The notes beneath the pieces are model-generated. The model made no database searches, was not told the origin of the DNA, and was given only the letters and a program-made list of their open reading frames with translations. From contig DATFYA010000106.1 of assembly GCA_035315345.1 (NCBI GenBank), positions 1 to 33,882 on the forward strand: 33,882 bases of DNA, given 5' to 3'. The stretch comes from Candidatus Methylomirabilota bacterium (GTDB lineage: Bacteria > Methylomirabilota > Methylomirabilia > Rokubacteriales > CSP1-6). The position numbers were made by a program, and so were the translations under genes. Position 1 is the stretch's first letter. The number at the start of each line of letters is the position of its first letter. Positions 13,863-22,032 of the stretch are shown here, piece by piece.

Positions 13863-16706
13863 CTAGCCGACCCGACGGACCTTGCGGCCGGTCGGGACGC
13901 CCGCCCGGCTCCGATCGACGCGCCGCTCGAGCGTGCGAGCCCCCTGCGCTCGGGCGATACTGCGGGCCTTCGTGAAGCAGTCATCCGCCTCGACGATCAG
14001 GGCCGACCGCGCGGGGCCTTCTGCGCCACGCCGGGGCAGCAGCAACTCGCCGCGCAGGCGCCAGATCTCGGCCTCGAAGAAGCGCCCGCCGGTGTCGCGA
14101 CACTGGCTGAGCGCGGCATCCGCCGCCGCGAGACCGGCCTCCACATCACCGCTCCGCAGACAGGCTCCCGCCAGTAAGCCGAGACGCATGGGCAGGCCCA
14201 GACGCAACCCGTTGGCGCGGAGGACATCGAGTCCGGCGTTCATCTCGTCCAGGCCCCGGCCGCCTTCGCCCTGCTCCACGAGGACCCGTCCGACGAGGAC
14301 GAGCGCGGCACCACGCCATAGTGGGAACCCGTAGTCCTCCGACAGCTCCAGCGTCCGCGCGGCCAGCCGCCCGGCCTCCGGCCAGTCCTCGTCGAGCGTC
14401 AGGAGCGTCGCGTGGAAGGTCAGCGCCTGCGCGAGCGTGAAGGGGCGGCCGTGCCCCTCGGCGAGCGACAGGGCCTCCTGCTGGATCGCGCGGGCTCCGC
14501 TCGGATCGCCGGTCACCCATCGGCGCAGCCCCTCGAAGGATCGCACCGCGACCAGCGGATTGACGCCGTACGGTCGCTCCGCTTCGTCGAGACTCACCGG
14601 AAGCGAGCGTGCCTCGCCCAGCAGGCTTTCCGCCGCGCCCAGCTGGCCTCGCCAGAGCGCCACTGCGCCACGCAGAAAACCGGCCTGCAGGGCCGCGGAA
14701 TGATCCAGACGCTCGGCGACAGCGCCCAGCTCGCGGCCGGTCGCCTCCGCCTGGATGAGGTCACCGACGTTGGCATGGAGCAGACATAGCTCGCTCAACG
14801 CATCGAACTGCGCGGCAACGTCCTCGAGGGTGCGGCCCAGATGCTGGATTCGAGTCAGGTTGTCGCGCAGGATGTCGGCGGTGTATCCGGCCGTCTGCGA
14901 GAGCACGGTCACGTAGCGCCGGCGCAGCCGCAGCTCATCGCGAGCGCGGTCTTGGGTGTCCGGCAGCGTACCGAGCAGGTCGAAGGCAGGCTTCAGGCAC
15001 GCGAGCACGTCTCGGTACGCGTGACGGTCGTAGGCCCGCACGGCCGCCTGCTCGAGGTAGATCAAGGCGCGCCGATGATCGCGGCCGCTTTGGAAATGCG
15101 CCGCCAGCTCGCCGGAGATCTCGGCGGTCCGGCCCCGGTAGGCGCTCTCGAGGCTGGCTCCGATTCGCTCGTGCAGGGCCGCACGTCGGCTGGGGGGGAG
15201 CCGATCGTAGAGCACGCGCTGGAAGAGCGCGTGCCGGAAACGATACCGGGCGGCCAGCGTGCCATCGGGCCAGTCTCGGCTGCCGAGATCCTCGAGCCAT
15301 CGTGGCGCGTGGCAGAGACGGTGGCAGATCGCCTCCACGCGCTCGGTCGTGTCGCCGAGTCCCGCGGCCACGCTCGGGGCGTCGAACGCCGGTCCGGCCA
15401 CGCTCGCCACCCCGAGCACGTCCTGCTCCTCGGGGGCGGCGGCCAGGAACAAGCCTTCCAGCAGATGCCGGAGATCGTCGGGCACGTCGCTCTCGATGGT
15501 GGAGCGCGGCGCGGTCAATCGCCAGCCGCCGTCGTGCTCGGCCAACCAGCCGCGCGCCAGGAGACGGTCCACCAGGACGGTCATGAACAGCGGGTTGCCG
15601 TCGCTGCGTCGGTGGACCACCGCGACCACGTCGTCCGCGACGCGCGAGCCGCCGAGGCGCTCCGCGAGGTAGGTGGCGACCTCCTTGCGGGCGAGATACT
15701 CCAGCGCGATCTCGGTGCAGCGCCGCCGCGCCCGCAGCGTGGTCCGGACCTGCTGGATCGGCAGATCGAGCGCCGCGGCCTGAGCGGGGCGATAGGTGCC
15801 GATCACCATCAGCCGCGCGCGCTCCGATCGCTGCGCCAGCACGGCGAGCAGATCCGGCGTCCCGCGGTCGCTCCAGTGCAGGTCCTCCAGCACGAGCACC
15901 AGCGGATGCTGGACGGAGATGGCCTCCATCAAGCCGGCGAATTCGCGCAGCATCCGCTGCGGCGTGGTGAGATCGCGCCACTGGCGCAAGCGCTCGGCGT
16001 CAGCGGGGCTCTTCAGCGACGGTAGCTGCGCCAGCCAGCTCGGCGCGACCGACCGGAGAGCGGCCAACACCTCGGGCCCCGACGGACCGTGGCCCAGGCG
16101 ATCCAGGGCCTCCAGCACCGCCATGTAGGCCTCACGCTCCCCCTGCTGTTCCACGCACTGGCCGTACGCGATCAGGACGGGCACGCCCGACGCGCGGACG
16201 CGCTCCACGAACGCCGCGGCGAGCGAACTCTTGCCGATGCCCGGCTCGCCTTCGAGCAAGACGATCTGGCGTTGGCCGGCCGTGGCCTGGCGAAACAGCT
16301 CGGCGAGCTGCTGCAGCTCGTCCTCGCGCCCCACCAATCGCGTGGCTGCCGCATGGTCCGTCGTCGCGACCGGCGCGCCCGCCGAGGCGCCGTCGGCGGA
16401 GGCGTCGTGCAGCGGGGCGATGAAGCGAAAGCCGCGCCGGTGGGCGGTCTCGATGATGTGGGGGGTCCGCGCGTCGTCGGCCAACGCCTGCCGCAGCTCG
16501 CCCATCGTCCGCGTCAAGGTGTCGTCGGACACGATGGCGTCGCCCCAGACGGCGGCGTGCAACGCTTCCTTCGTGACGAGGACGCCGGGGCGCTCGATCA
16601 GGTAACGCAGGAGAGCCCAGGCCTTCGGACGGAGTGCGACCGGCTCGGTGCCGCACCAAAGACGTTCCGCCCGAAGGTCCATTCTGTAGGGCGGAAACTC
16701 CAGCAT
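13863..16706 (-). CDS. Transcriptional regulator: OmpR-type winged helix, AAA/STAND ATPase and TPR-like repeats
   Basis: A 947-residue cytoplasmic signal-integrating activator. Residues 2-98 form a winged-helix DNA-binding domain of the OmpR/CadC kind (VALRPKAWALLRYLIERPG, SDDTLTRTMGELRQAL, IETAHRRGFRF). A P-loop ATPase follows from VGREDEL, with Walker A GEPGIGKSS at about 153-161 and Walker B LVLVLEDLHWSD. Roughly residues 530-930 are helical-pair repeats rich in Ala and Leu, as in TPR/MalT-like regulators. I chose the ATG at 16706 because relatives begin with this strand and a promoter sits just before it; a GTG at 16754 would add 16 residues. It is divergent from the decarboxylase, like cadC from cadBA in logic but without a membrane segment, and probably controls that operon. 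Confidence 0.9.
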   Translation of the reverse strand: MLEFPPYRMDLRAERLWCGTEPVALRPKAWALLRYLIERPGVLVTKEALHAAVWGDAIVSDDTLTRTMGELRQALADDARTPHIIETAHRRGFRFIAPLHDASADGASAGAPVATTDHAAATRLVGREDELQQLAELFRQATAGQRQIVLLEGEPGIGKSSLAAAFVERVRASGVPVLIAYGQCVEQQGEREAYMAVLEALDRLGHGPSGPEVLAALRSVAPSWLAQLPSLKSPADAERLRQWRDLTTPQRMLREFAGLMEAISVQHPLVLVLEDLHWSDRGTPDLLAVLAQRSERARLMVIGTYRPAQAAALDLPIQQVRTTLRARRRCTEIALEYLARKEVATYLAERLGGSRVADDVVAVVHRRSDGNPLFMTVLVDRLLARGWLAEHDGGWRLTAPRSTIESDVPDDLRHLLEGLFLAAAPEEQDVLGVASVAGPAFDAPSVAAGLGDTTERVEAICHRLCHAPRWLEDLGSRDWPDGTLAARYRFRHALFQRVLYDRLPPSRRAALHERIGASLESAYRGRTAEISGELAAHFQSGRDHRRALIYLEQAAVRAYDRHAYRDVLACLKPAFDLLGTLPDTQDRARDELRLRRRYVTVLSQTAGYTADILRDNLTRIQHLGRTLEDVAAQFDALSELCLLHANVGDLIQAEATGRELGAVAERLDHSAALQAGFLRGAVALWRGQLGAAESLLGEARSLPVSLDEAERPYGVNPLVAVRSFEGLRRWVTGDPSGARAIQQEALSLAEGHGRPFTLAQALTFHATLLTLDEDWPEAGRLAARTLELSEDYGFPLWRGAALVLVGRVLVEQGEGGRGLDEMNAGLDVLRANGLRLGLPMRLGLLAGACLRSGDVEAGLAAADAALSQCRDTGGRFFEAEIWRLRGELLLPRRGAEGPARSALIVEADDCFTKARSIARAQGARTLERRVDRSRAGVPTGRKVRRVG

Positions 16707-16715
16707 CGCGATCGG

Positions 16716-16744
16716 ATGGTAGAGGATTTCGTTCGCCTTGTCGA
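16716..16744 (-). promoter_or_regulatory. Predicted promoter of the regulator gene
   Basis: On the minus strand TCGACA (16744-16739) and TACCAT (16721-16716) are 17 nt apart. The -10 ends 9 nt before the ATG at 16706, a third case of a likely leaderless start in this window. The inverted-repeat arm at 16754-16788 would sit just upstream of the -35, where an activator usually binds. Confidence 0.35.
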
Positions 16745-16753
16745 GTACGTACA

Positions 16754-16788
16754 CGGCGCGGAAAAATTTCCGGTTTCCGTCAGGACTT
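16754..16788 (-). repeat. Right arm of the inverted repeat, in the regulator/decarboxylase divergent region
   Basis: A 35-nt arm read on the minus strand, starting AAGTCCTGACGGAAACC and ending TCCGCGCCG. It pairs with the arm at 13791-13836. It contains a small palindrome, CGGAAA-AA-TTTCCG (16759-16772 on the plus strand), that could be a protein-binding site. The rest of the divergent gap (16789-16978) holds only a weak GC-rich hairpin at 16910-16926 and the decarboxylase ribosome site. Confidence 0.75.
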
Positions 16789-16978
16789 CTCGGCTGTCCC
16801 CCGTCATAGTCCGGCCGATTGCGACAGCGTCCACGGGTCCGACGGGAGGAGATCCACGACGGTCACCGACACGCCGACCTCGACGACTCGGCCTGGGCAA
16901 ACCCCATCCAGGGCCCGCGGGGGCCTTTCGCTCCCGCGCGACCTGATCTTAGCTCCCGCCCACGAAAGGAGACGTGCG

Positions 16979-19756
16979 ATGACCACGAGCACGAAGCCCT
17001 CCGGCATGACCGACCTCAGGGATTTCTTCTCGGCCGCGGAGGCCCGGATCGATCGCTGGCGAGAGCTGTGCGCGGTTGGGCGCGCGTGGGAAGCCGCGGT
17101 GGCGCATGGCACGTCGCGTGAGCCGGGCGCCGACTTGCACGCCGCGGCCGCCGGTCTCCTGGCCGAGATCGGGCCGCTCGAGACCTACTGGGCCTACCCG
17201 GGCCCTCGCCTGCTCCAAGCGGTCGATGAGGCGCTGCAAGAGCGCAACGCCGCGGTCTTCGCGCGCCTGGTCCAGAAGCTCTCGGTCGCGCTGCTCAGCC
17301 GCACCTACCGGCAGGACGCGGCGGCGTGGGACCCCCTGGAGGACGGAGACGCGCGCGTCCTCGATGCCCTCCCACCGGACGTCAGGCCGGCGGATGGCCA
17401 CAAGCCCTACTTCGAGGTGCTGGTCGTGACGCCTCACGACTCGAGCCAGTGGGCGCGATCCCGGGCCGACCTCCGGCGGCTCCGACGTCCGGAGGATCTC
17501 TTCACCTACGAGATCGTCCAGGTCGGGAGCTTCGAGGACGGCGTCATCGGTGCCATCTTCAACACCAGCGTGCAGGCGTTGGTGATCTACGATGGATTCC
17601 CCTTCCCGTCCCGCCACGACCTGCCCGCGATGCGCGACTTCCTGCTCCGCTACCTCCGCGTCGAGCCATCGAGCATCGCCCCCGGGGCGCTCGCCGCCGC
17701 GCTGGCGCAGGCCGCCAAGCACTATCGGCCGGAGCTGGACGTGTACCTGCTGAGCGATCGGGCCGTCGAGTCGCTCGCGGGCAGCGCGGAGGCCGCCCCG
17801 ATCCGGCGCATCTTCCACAATGTCGAGGAGCTGATGGAGATCCACCTGGCCATCCTCGACGGGGTCGGCGACCGCTACGACTCTCCGTACTTCAACAATC
17901 TCAAGAAGTACGCGCAACGGCCGGTGGGGACCTTCCACGCCTTGCCGATCGCCCGCGGCAAGTCCGTCTTCACCTCGAACTGGATCCGGGACATGGGCCA
18001 GTTCTACGGGACGAACCTCTTCCTGGCCGAGTCCTCCGCCACCACGGGCGGCCTCGACAGCCTCCTCGAGCCGACCAACAACATCAAGCGCGCCCAGGAG
18101 ATGGCCGCGCGCGCCTTCGGCGCCGAACGCGCCTACTTCGCCACCAACGGGACCTCGACGTCGAACAAGATCGTGGTCCAGGCCATCTGCAAGCCGGGCG
18201 ACATCGTCATCGTCGACCGGAATTGCCACAAGTCCCACCACTACGGCTTCGTGCTCGCCGGCGCCCAGCCCTACTACGTGGAGGCCTACCCCCTCACCCA
18301 GTACTCGATGTACGGCGCGGTGCCGCTGCGCACCATCAAGAAGGCGCTCCTCGCTTGCAAGGCCGAGGGCACCCTCGACCGGGTCAAGGTCATCGACCTC
18401 ACCAATTGCACCTTCGACGGGCACATGTACAACCCGGCCCGGGTGATGGAGGAGTGCCTTGCCATCAAGCCGGATCTGATCTTCCTGTGGGACGAGGCCT
18501 GGTTCGGCTTCGCGCGATTCAACGCCTTCCATCGCCGTCGCACCGCCATGGGCGCGGCCGCTACCCTGGCCGCGCGGTACCGCGACCCGGGTTATCGCGA
18601 GCACTACAACGCCTTCGCCGCGAAGGCGGGCGCGCTCGATCCGGCCGACGGTGGGCTGCTCGACCTGCATCTGCTGCCGGACCCCGACACGGTGCGCATC
18701 CGCGTGTACCAGACGAACTCGACGCACAAGTCGATGTCGGCCCTGCGGCAGGGATCGATGATCCTGATCTGGGACGAGGATTTCGAACACGTGGAGGGCC
18801 CGTTCCAGGAGGCCTTCCTCACCCACACGTCGACGTCTCCGAATCTCCAGATCATCGCCTCGCTCGACGTGGCTCGACGCCAGATGGAGCTGGAGGGGTA
18901 CGAGCTGACCATGAAGATGACCGAGATGGCCCTCCGGCTGCGGCGCGAGATCAACCATCACCCCCTCATCTCGAAGTACTTCCATGTAGCCACCCCGGCC
19001 GAGATGGTGCCCGCCGAGTTCCGGGCCTCTGGCATCACGGACTACGGGCCGCCCCACTCCGACTGGCGGGACGTGATCGAGGCGTGGGACAACGACGAGT
19101 TCGCCCTGGACCCGACGCGGCTCACCCTGATCTGCGGGACCGCCGGCTTCGACGGCACCCAGTTCAAGAACCTCCTGGCCGACCGGTTCGACGTCCAGAT
19201 CAACAAGACCTCGCGCAACAGCATCCTCGTCCAGACCAACATCAACAACACGCGCAGCGACGCCGCCCTGCTGATCAAGGTGCTGGCCGATCTATCCCGC
19301 GAGATCGACCAGCGACTCGCCAAGGGCGGCGCGCGCGAACAGGCCGCGTTCGCCGAGCGGGTAAAGTCTCTGATCACCGACGTGCCCGATCTCCCCAACT
19401 TCAGCCGCTTCCACGACGTGTTCCGCGACAACGCGAAGGGGCTCAGCAATGAAGGGCACGTGCGTCCGCCCTTCTTCATGGCCTACGACGAGGACAACTG
19501 CGACTACGTCAAGCTCGCGAGCAAGGAGATCGACGACCGCCTGAAGGCCGGGCCCGAGCTGGTCTCCGCCAACTTCGTCATCCCCTACCCGCCGGGCTTC
19601 CCGATCATGGTTCCCGGCCAGGTGATCACGCAGGACACCATCACGTTCATGCGCAAGCTCGACGTCAAGGAGATCCACGGTTACCAGGCCGCGCAGGGCC
19701 TGAAGCTGCTCAAGCCCGACGTGCTCGCGAAGCAGAAGGGCGGACGTCATGCTTGA
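16979..19756 (+). CDS. Large Orn/Lys/Arg-type PLP-dependent amino acid decarboxylase
   Basis: A 925-residue fold-type-I decarboxylase that removes the alpha-carboxylate of an amino acid; the substrate is not determinable. An N-terminal wing domain (about 143-215, FEVLVVTPHD...IFNTSVQALVIYDGFPFP) precedes the PLP domain. That domain has FATNGTSTSNKIV (388-400), DRNCHKSHHYG (His417), the cofactor-binding Asp505 in LWDEAWFGFARF, and the Schiff-base Lys584 in NSTHKSMSALRQGSM. The C-terminal PYPPGFPIMVPGQ is the family's last domain. Enterobacterial relatives are about 710-755 residues; this one has extra N-terminal sequence and an insert around 520-570. AAGGAG (16966-16971), 7 nt before the ATG at 16979, fixes the start. 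An AspT-type antiporter follows, so product/substrate exchange is likely. Confidence 0.9.
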   Translation: MTTSTKPSGMTDLRDFFSAAEARIDRWRELCAVGRAWEAAVAHGTSREPGADLHAAAAGLLAEIGPLETYWAYPGPRLLQAVDEALQERNAAVFARLVQKLSVALLSRTYRQDAAAWDPLEDGDARVLDALPPDVRPADGHKPYFEVLVVTPHDSSQWARSRADLRRLRRPEDLFTYEIVQVGSFEDGVIGAIFNTSVQALVIYDGFPFPSRHDLPAMRDFLLRYLRVEPSSIAPGALAAALAQAAKHYRPELDVYLLSDRAVESLAGSAEAAPIRRIFHNVEELMEIHLAILDGVGDRYDSPYFNNLKKYAQRPVGTFHALPIARGKSVFTSNWIRDMGQFYGTNLFLAESSATTGGLDSLLEPTNNIKRAQEMAARAFGAERAYFATNGTSTSNKIVVQAICKPGDIVIVDRNCHKSHHYGFVLAGAQPYYVEAYPLTQYSMYGAVPLRTIKKALLACKAEGTLDRVKVIDLTNCTFDGHMYNPARVMEECLAIKPDLIFLWDEAWFGFARFNAFHRRRTAMGAAATLAARYRDPGYREHYNAFAAKAGALDPADGGLLDLHLLPDPDTVRIRVYQTNSTHKSMSALRQGSMILIWDEDFEHVEGPFQEAFLTHTSTSPNLQIIASLDVARRQMELEGYELTMKMTEMALRLRREINHHPLISKYFHVATPAEMVPAEFRASGITDYGPPHSDWRDVIEAWDNDEFALDPTRLTLICGTAGFDGTQFKNLLADRFDVQINKTSRNSILVQTNINNTRSDAALLIKVLADLSREIDQRLAKGGAREQAAFAERVKSLITDVPDLPNFSRFHDVFRDNAKGLSNEGHVRPPFFMAYDEDNCDYVKLASKEIDDRLKAGPELVSANFVIPYPPGFPIMVPGQVITQDTITFMRKLDVKEIHGYQAAQGLKLLKPDVLAKQKGGRHA

Positions 19757-19856
19757 GTGGCTCGCCGCGACGCTGCGCAGCTACCCGGAGATCGAGGCGG
19801 TCGGCAACACCCGGTTGACGATCTGGGGCAAGGTCATCATCATCCTGCTCACATAG
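19749..19856 (+). pseudogene. Relic of an AspT-family antiporter gene (both ends joined, middle deleted)
   Basis: A 35-codon frame starting inside the last codons of the decarboxylase gene. Its first 15 residues, MLEWLAATLRSYPEI, match the N-terminal pattern of the intact antiporter downstream (MDYLVTALREHQEL). Its last part, AVGNTRLTIWGKVIIILLT, matches that protein's extreme C-terminus (AVGNILLTAWGPVIVALMR), with both ending at a TAG. The simplest reading is a former tandem aspT paralog that lost about 1.6 kb in frame. It could still be translated as a one-helix peptide, since it overlaps the decarboxylase stop. It could also be a selected small membrane protein, which I think less likely. 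Confidence 0.6.
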
Positions 19857-19870
19857 CGGACGCCGCCTCC

Positions 19871-21553
19871 ATGGACTACCTCGTCACCGCGCTTCGGGAG
19901 CACCAAGAGCTGGCGATCTTCCTCACGCTGGCGGTCGGCTTCTTCATCGGTAAGCTGCGGATCGGCTCCTTCACCCTGGGCACCGTGGTGGGCACCCTGC
20001 TGGCAGGTGTGCTGATCGGCCAGCTCGACATCAAGGTGCCGGGCATCGTGAAGACGGTCTTCTTCGATCTCTTCCTGTTCACGACCGGCTACAAGGTTGG
20101 GCCGCAGTTCTTCCGCGGCTTGCGCAAGGACGCGCTGCCCCAGCTGGCGGTGACGGTGGTGCTGTGCGTGACCTGCCTGCTCAGCGCGTTCGCGGCGGCC
20201 CGGCTCCTCGGGTACGACATGGGCACCGCGGCGGGACTGCTGGCCGGGGCCTTCACGGAGTCCACCGTCATCGGCACCGCGGCCGACGCGATCAATCGTC
20301 TCGACCTCCCGGCGGCCGAGAAGACGGCGCTGGTGAACAACATCCCGGTGGCCTACGCGGTCACGTACCTCATCGGCACCGGCTTCGTCGTGTGGTTCCT
20401 GCCCACCGTCGGGCCGTGGCTGATGGGCATCAATCTCCGGGAGGAGGGCCGGCGTCTGCAGGCTGAGGTCGGAGGCGAGGAGTCGATGGAGCCCGGCGTG
20501 CGCTCGGCCTTCCAGGCTTTCAGCGTGCGCGCCTACCGGGTGACGGCCGATCGACTCCCAAATCGTACCGTGGCCGAGCTCGAGGCCATGCCGAGGGACC
20601 TCCGCGTATCCGTCTGCCGCATCCGCCACGCCGGTCAGATCATCGAGCCCGGCCCGGATACCGTCGTCCACAAGGACGACGTGGTCGCGGTGATGACTCA
20701 CACCGAGGCCCTGATGGCGCGGGGCGCCCAGATCGGCCCCGAGGTCGACGACCGGGCACTGCTGGACTTTCCGGCCGAGCTGCTCGACGTGGTGGTCACG
20801 CAGAAGGGGGTCGTCGGGAAGAGCCTGAGCGAGCTGGCCGCCCTCGAGATGGCCCGCGGCGTCTTCCTGCGCAAGCTCGTCCGGGTCGGACAGACGATGC
20901 CGTGGAGCCGCGAGACTCGCATCGATCGCGGCGACGTCCTGAGCCTGGTCGGCGCGAAGGCGAACGTCGAGCGCGCGGCCGCCGCCATCGGCTACGCGGA
21001 TCGGCCCACCGTCAGCACCGACATGATCTTCGTCGGGCTCGGCATCTTCGTGGGCGGCCTGTTCGGCCTCCTGTCGGTGACGATCGGCGGGGTCCCCATC
21101 ACCCTGACCGCGAGCGGCGGCGCCCTGATCATGGGCCTGGTGTTTGGCTGGCTTCGCGCGGTGCGGCCCACCTTCGGCCGGATCCCCGAGCCGGCGATGT
21201 GGGTCTTCGACACCGTCGGGCTGACCGTTTTCATCGGGGTGGTCGGCCTCAGCGCCGGGCCGAGCTTCGTCTCGGGCCTCGAGCGCTCGGGGCCGAGCCT
21301 GCTCCTGGTCGGCCTGATCGTGGCGGCCCTCCCGCACACGATCGCGATTCTCTTCGGCCGGTACGTGCTCCGCATGAATCCCCTCATCCTGCTCGGCGCC
21401 TGCTCGGGAGCTGGCACCGTCACCGCCGCGCTCCGAGCTCTCGAGGAGACCTCCCAGAGCAAGCTCCCCGCCCTCGGCTACACCGTGCCGTACGCGGTGG
21501 GCAACATCCTGCTCACCGCCTGGGGGCCCGTGATCGTGGCCCTGATGCGCTAG
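19871..21553 (+). CDS. AspT/YidE-family (aspartate:alanine exchanger type) antiporter
   Basis: An inner-membrane exchanger of 560 residues, the normal size for the AAE family. About five helices come first, including AIFLTLAVGFFIGKL and the motif GAFTESTVIGTAADAINRL (127-143). Two cytoplasmic TrkA-C/RCK-C domains follow (about 215-285 and 300-375), then a second membrane half with LGACSGAGTVTAALRAL and YAVGNILLTAWG. Known members swap a decarboxylase's substrate for its product, which helps build a proton gradient; aspartate/alanine is the model pair. Here the partner is an Orn/Lys/Arg-type enzyme, so the exchanged pair is uncertain. I placed the start at the ATG at 19871, since upstream in-frame sequence is not transporter-like. 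The ribosome site is poor. Confidence 0.9.
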   Translation: MDYLVTALREHQELAIFLTLAVGFFIGKLRIGSFTLGTVVGTLLAGVLIGQLDIKVPGIVKTVFFDLFLFTTGYKVGPQFFRGLRKDALPQLAVTVVLCVTCLLSAFAAARLLGYDMGTAAGLLAGAFTESTVIGTAADAINRLDLPAAEKTALVNNIPVAYAVTYLIGTGFVVWFLPTVGPWLMGINLREEGRRLQAEVGGEESMEPGVRSAFQAFSVRAYRVTADRLPNRTVAELEAMPRDLRVSVCRIRHAGQIIEPGPDTVVHKDDVVAVMTHTEALMARGAQIGPEVDDRALLDFPAELLDVVVTQKGVVGKSLSELAALEMARGVFLRKLVRVGQTMPWSRETRIDRGDVLSLVGAKANVERAAAAIGYADRPTVSTDMIFVGLGIFVGGLFGLLSVTIGGVPITLTASGGALIMGLVFGWLRAVRPTFGRIPEPAMWVFDTVGLTVFIGVVGLSAGPSFVSGLERSGPSLLLVGLIVAALPHTIAILFGRYVLRMNPLILLGACSGAGTVTAALRALEETSQSKLPALGYTVPYAVGNILLTAWGPVIVALMR

Positions 21554-21630
21554 GCGGAGGCGTGGGGTAGAATCCGCGGCGAAATCAGTGCCTGGACCTC
21601 ACGCGAAACGCAAAGAGGAGATCCATCATC

Positions 21631-21921
21631 ATGACGCTAGTCACCCGAGCGATCGTCGGCACGGCACTCCTGTCTCTCACCCTACCCGTCGGCGCGGCCT
21701 GGGCCACCGCGCAGATGCTGACCGACGCCAAGAAGGCCGGCATGCCAGCAAAGAACTGCCAGTACTGCCACAGTGAGGCCATGCCGAAGAAGGGAACGTT
21801 CAAGCCGGACTCGCTCAACGACCGCGGCAAGTTCCTGCTGAACGACATGCAGACCCGCCAGTTGAAGGTTCCTGACATGAAGAAGCTCAACGACTTCCCC
21901 GGAGGGAAGGAACAGAAGTGA
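21631..21921 (+). CDS. Small exported monohaem c-type cytochrome-like protein
   Basis: A 96-residue protein with a signal peptide (TLVTRAIVGTALLSLTLPVGAAWA, cleavage expected near residues 25-27) and one haem-attachment motif, CQYCH (Cys43, Cys46, His47). The mature part is only about 70 residues, Lys-rich, with several Met (for example at DMQTRQLKVPDM) that might supply the sixth ligand. It should act in the periplasm as an electron carrier or haem-bearing accessory; the partner is unknown. AGGAG (21616-21620) precedes the ATG by 10 nt. A TAGAAT at 21568-21573 is a possible -10 without a good -35. It is the only gene between the antiporter and a convergent ligase gene. Confidence 0.82.
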   Translation: MTLVTRAIVGTALLSLTLPVGAAWATAQMLTDAKKAGMPAKNCQYCHSEAMPKKGTFKPDSLNDRGKFLLNDMQTRQLKVPDMKKLNDFPGGKEQK

Positions 21922-21932
21922 GCCGAGTGGCT

Positions 21933-21962
21933 CTCGCCTCGGCAGCCACCGCTGCCGGCGAG
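21933..21962. terminator. Strong hairpin between the convergent cytochrome and ligase genes
   Basis: CTCGC (21933-21937) pairs with GCGAG (21958-21962) and CGGCAGC (21940-21946) pairs with GCTGCCG (21951-21957) around a CACC loop, leaving a 2-nt bulge. No T-run follows on either strand, so it is not a classic intrinsic terminator. Its position between convergent genes suggests it limits read-through in both directions. Confidence 0.5.
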
Positions 21963-22032
21963 GGTCTGCCACGGCCCGAGGGCTGGATCGGCACCGCCGA
22001 ACCAGTTCAAGTAGGTGGCGGCGAGCGGCACG

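Noticed and set aside
16910-16926. GC-rich hairpin before the decarboxylase as a terminator or attenuator
   Set aside because: There are only six pairs with an internal mismatch and a 3-nt loop, followed by just TTT, too weak to call as a separate feature.
16949-19057. A 702-codon minus-strand frame
   Set aside because: It is the antisense shadow of the decarboxylase gene, whose catalytic motifs are all on the plus strand.
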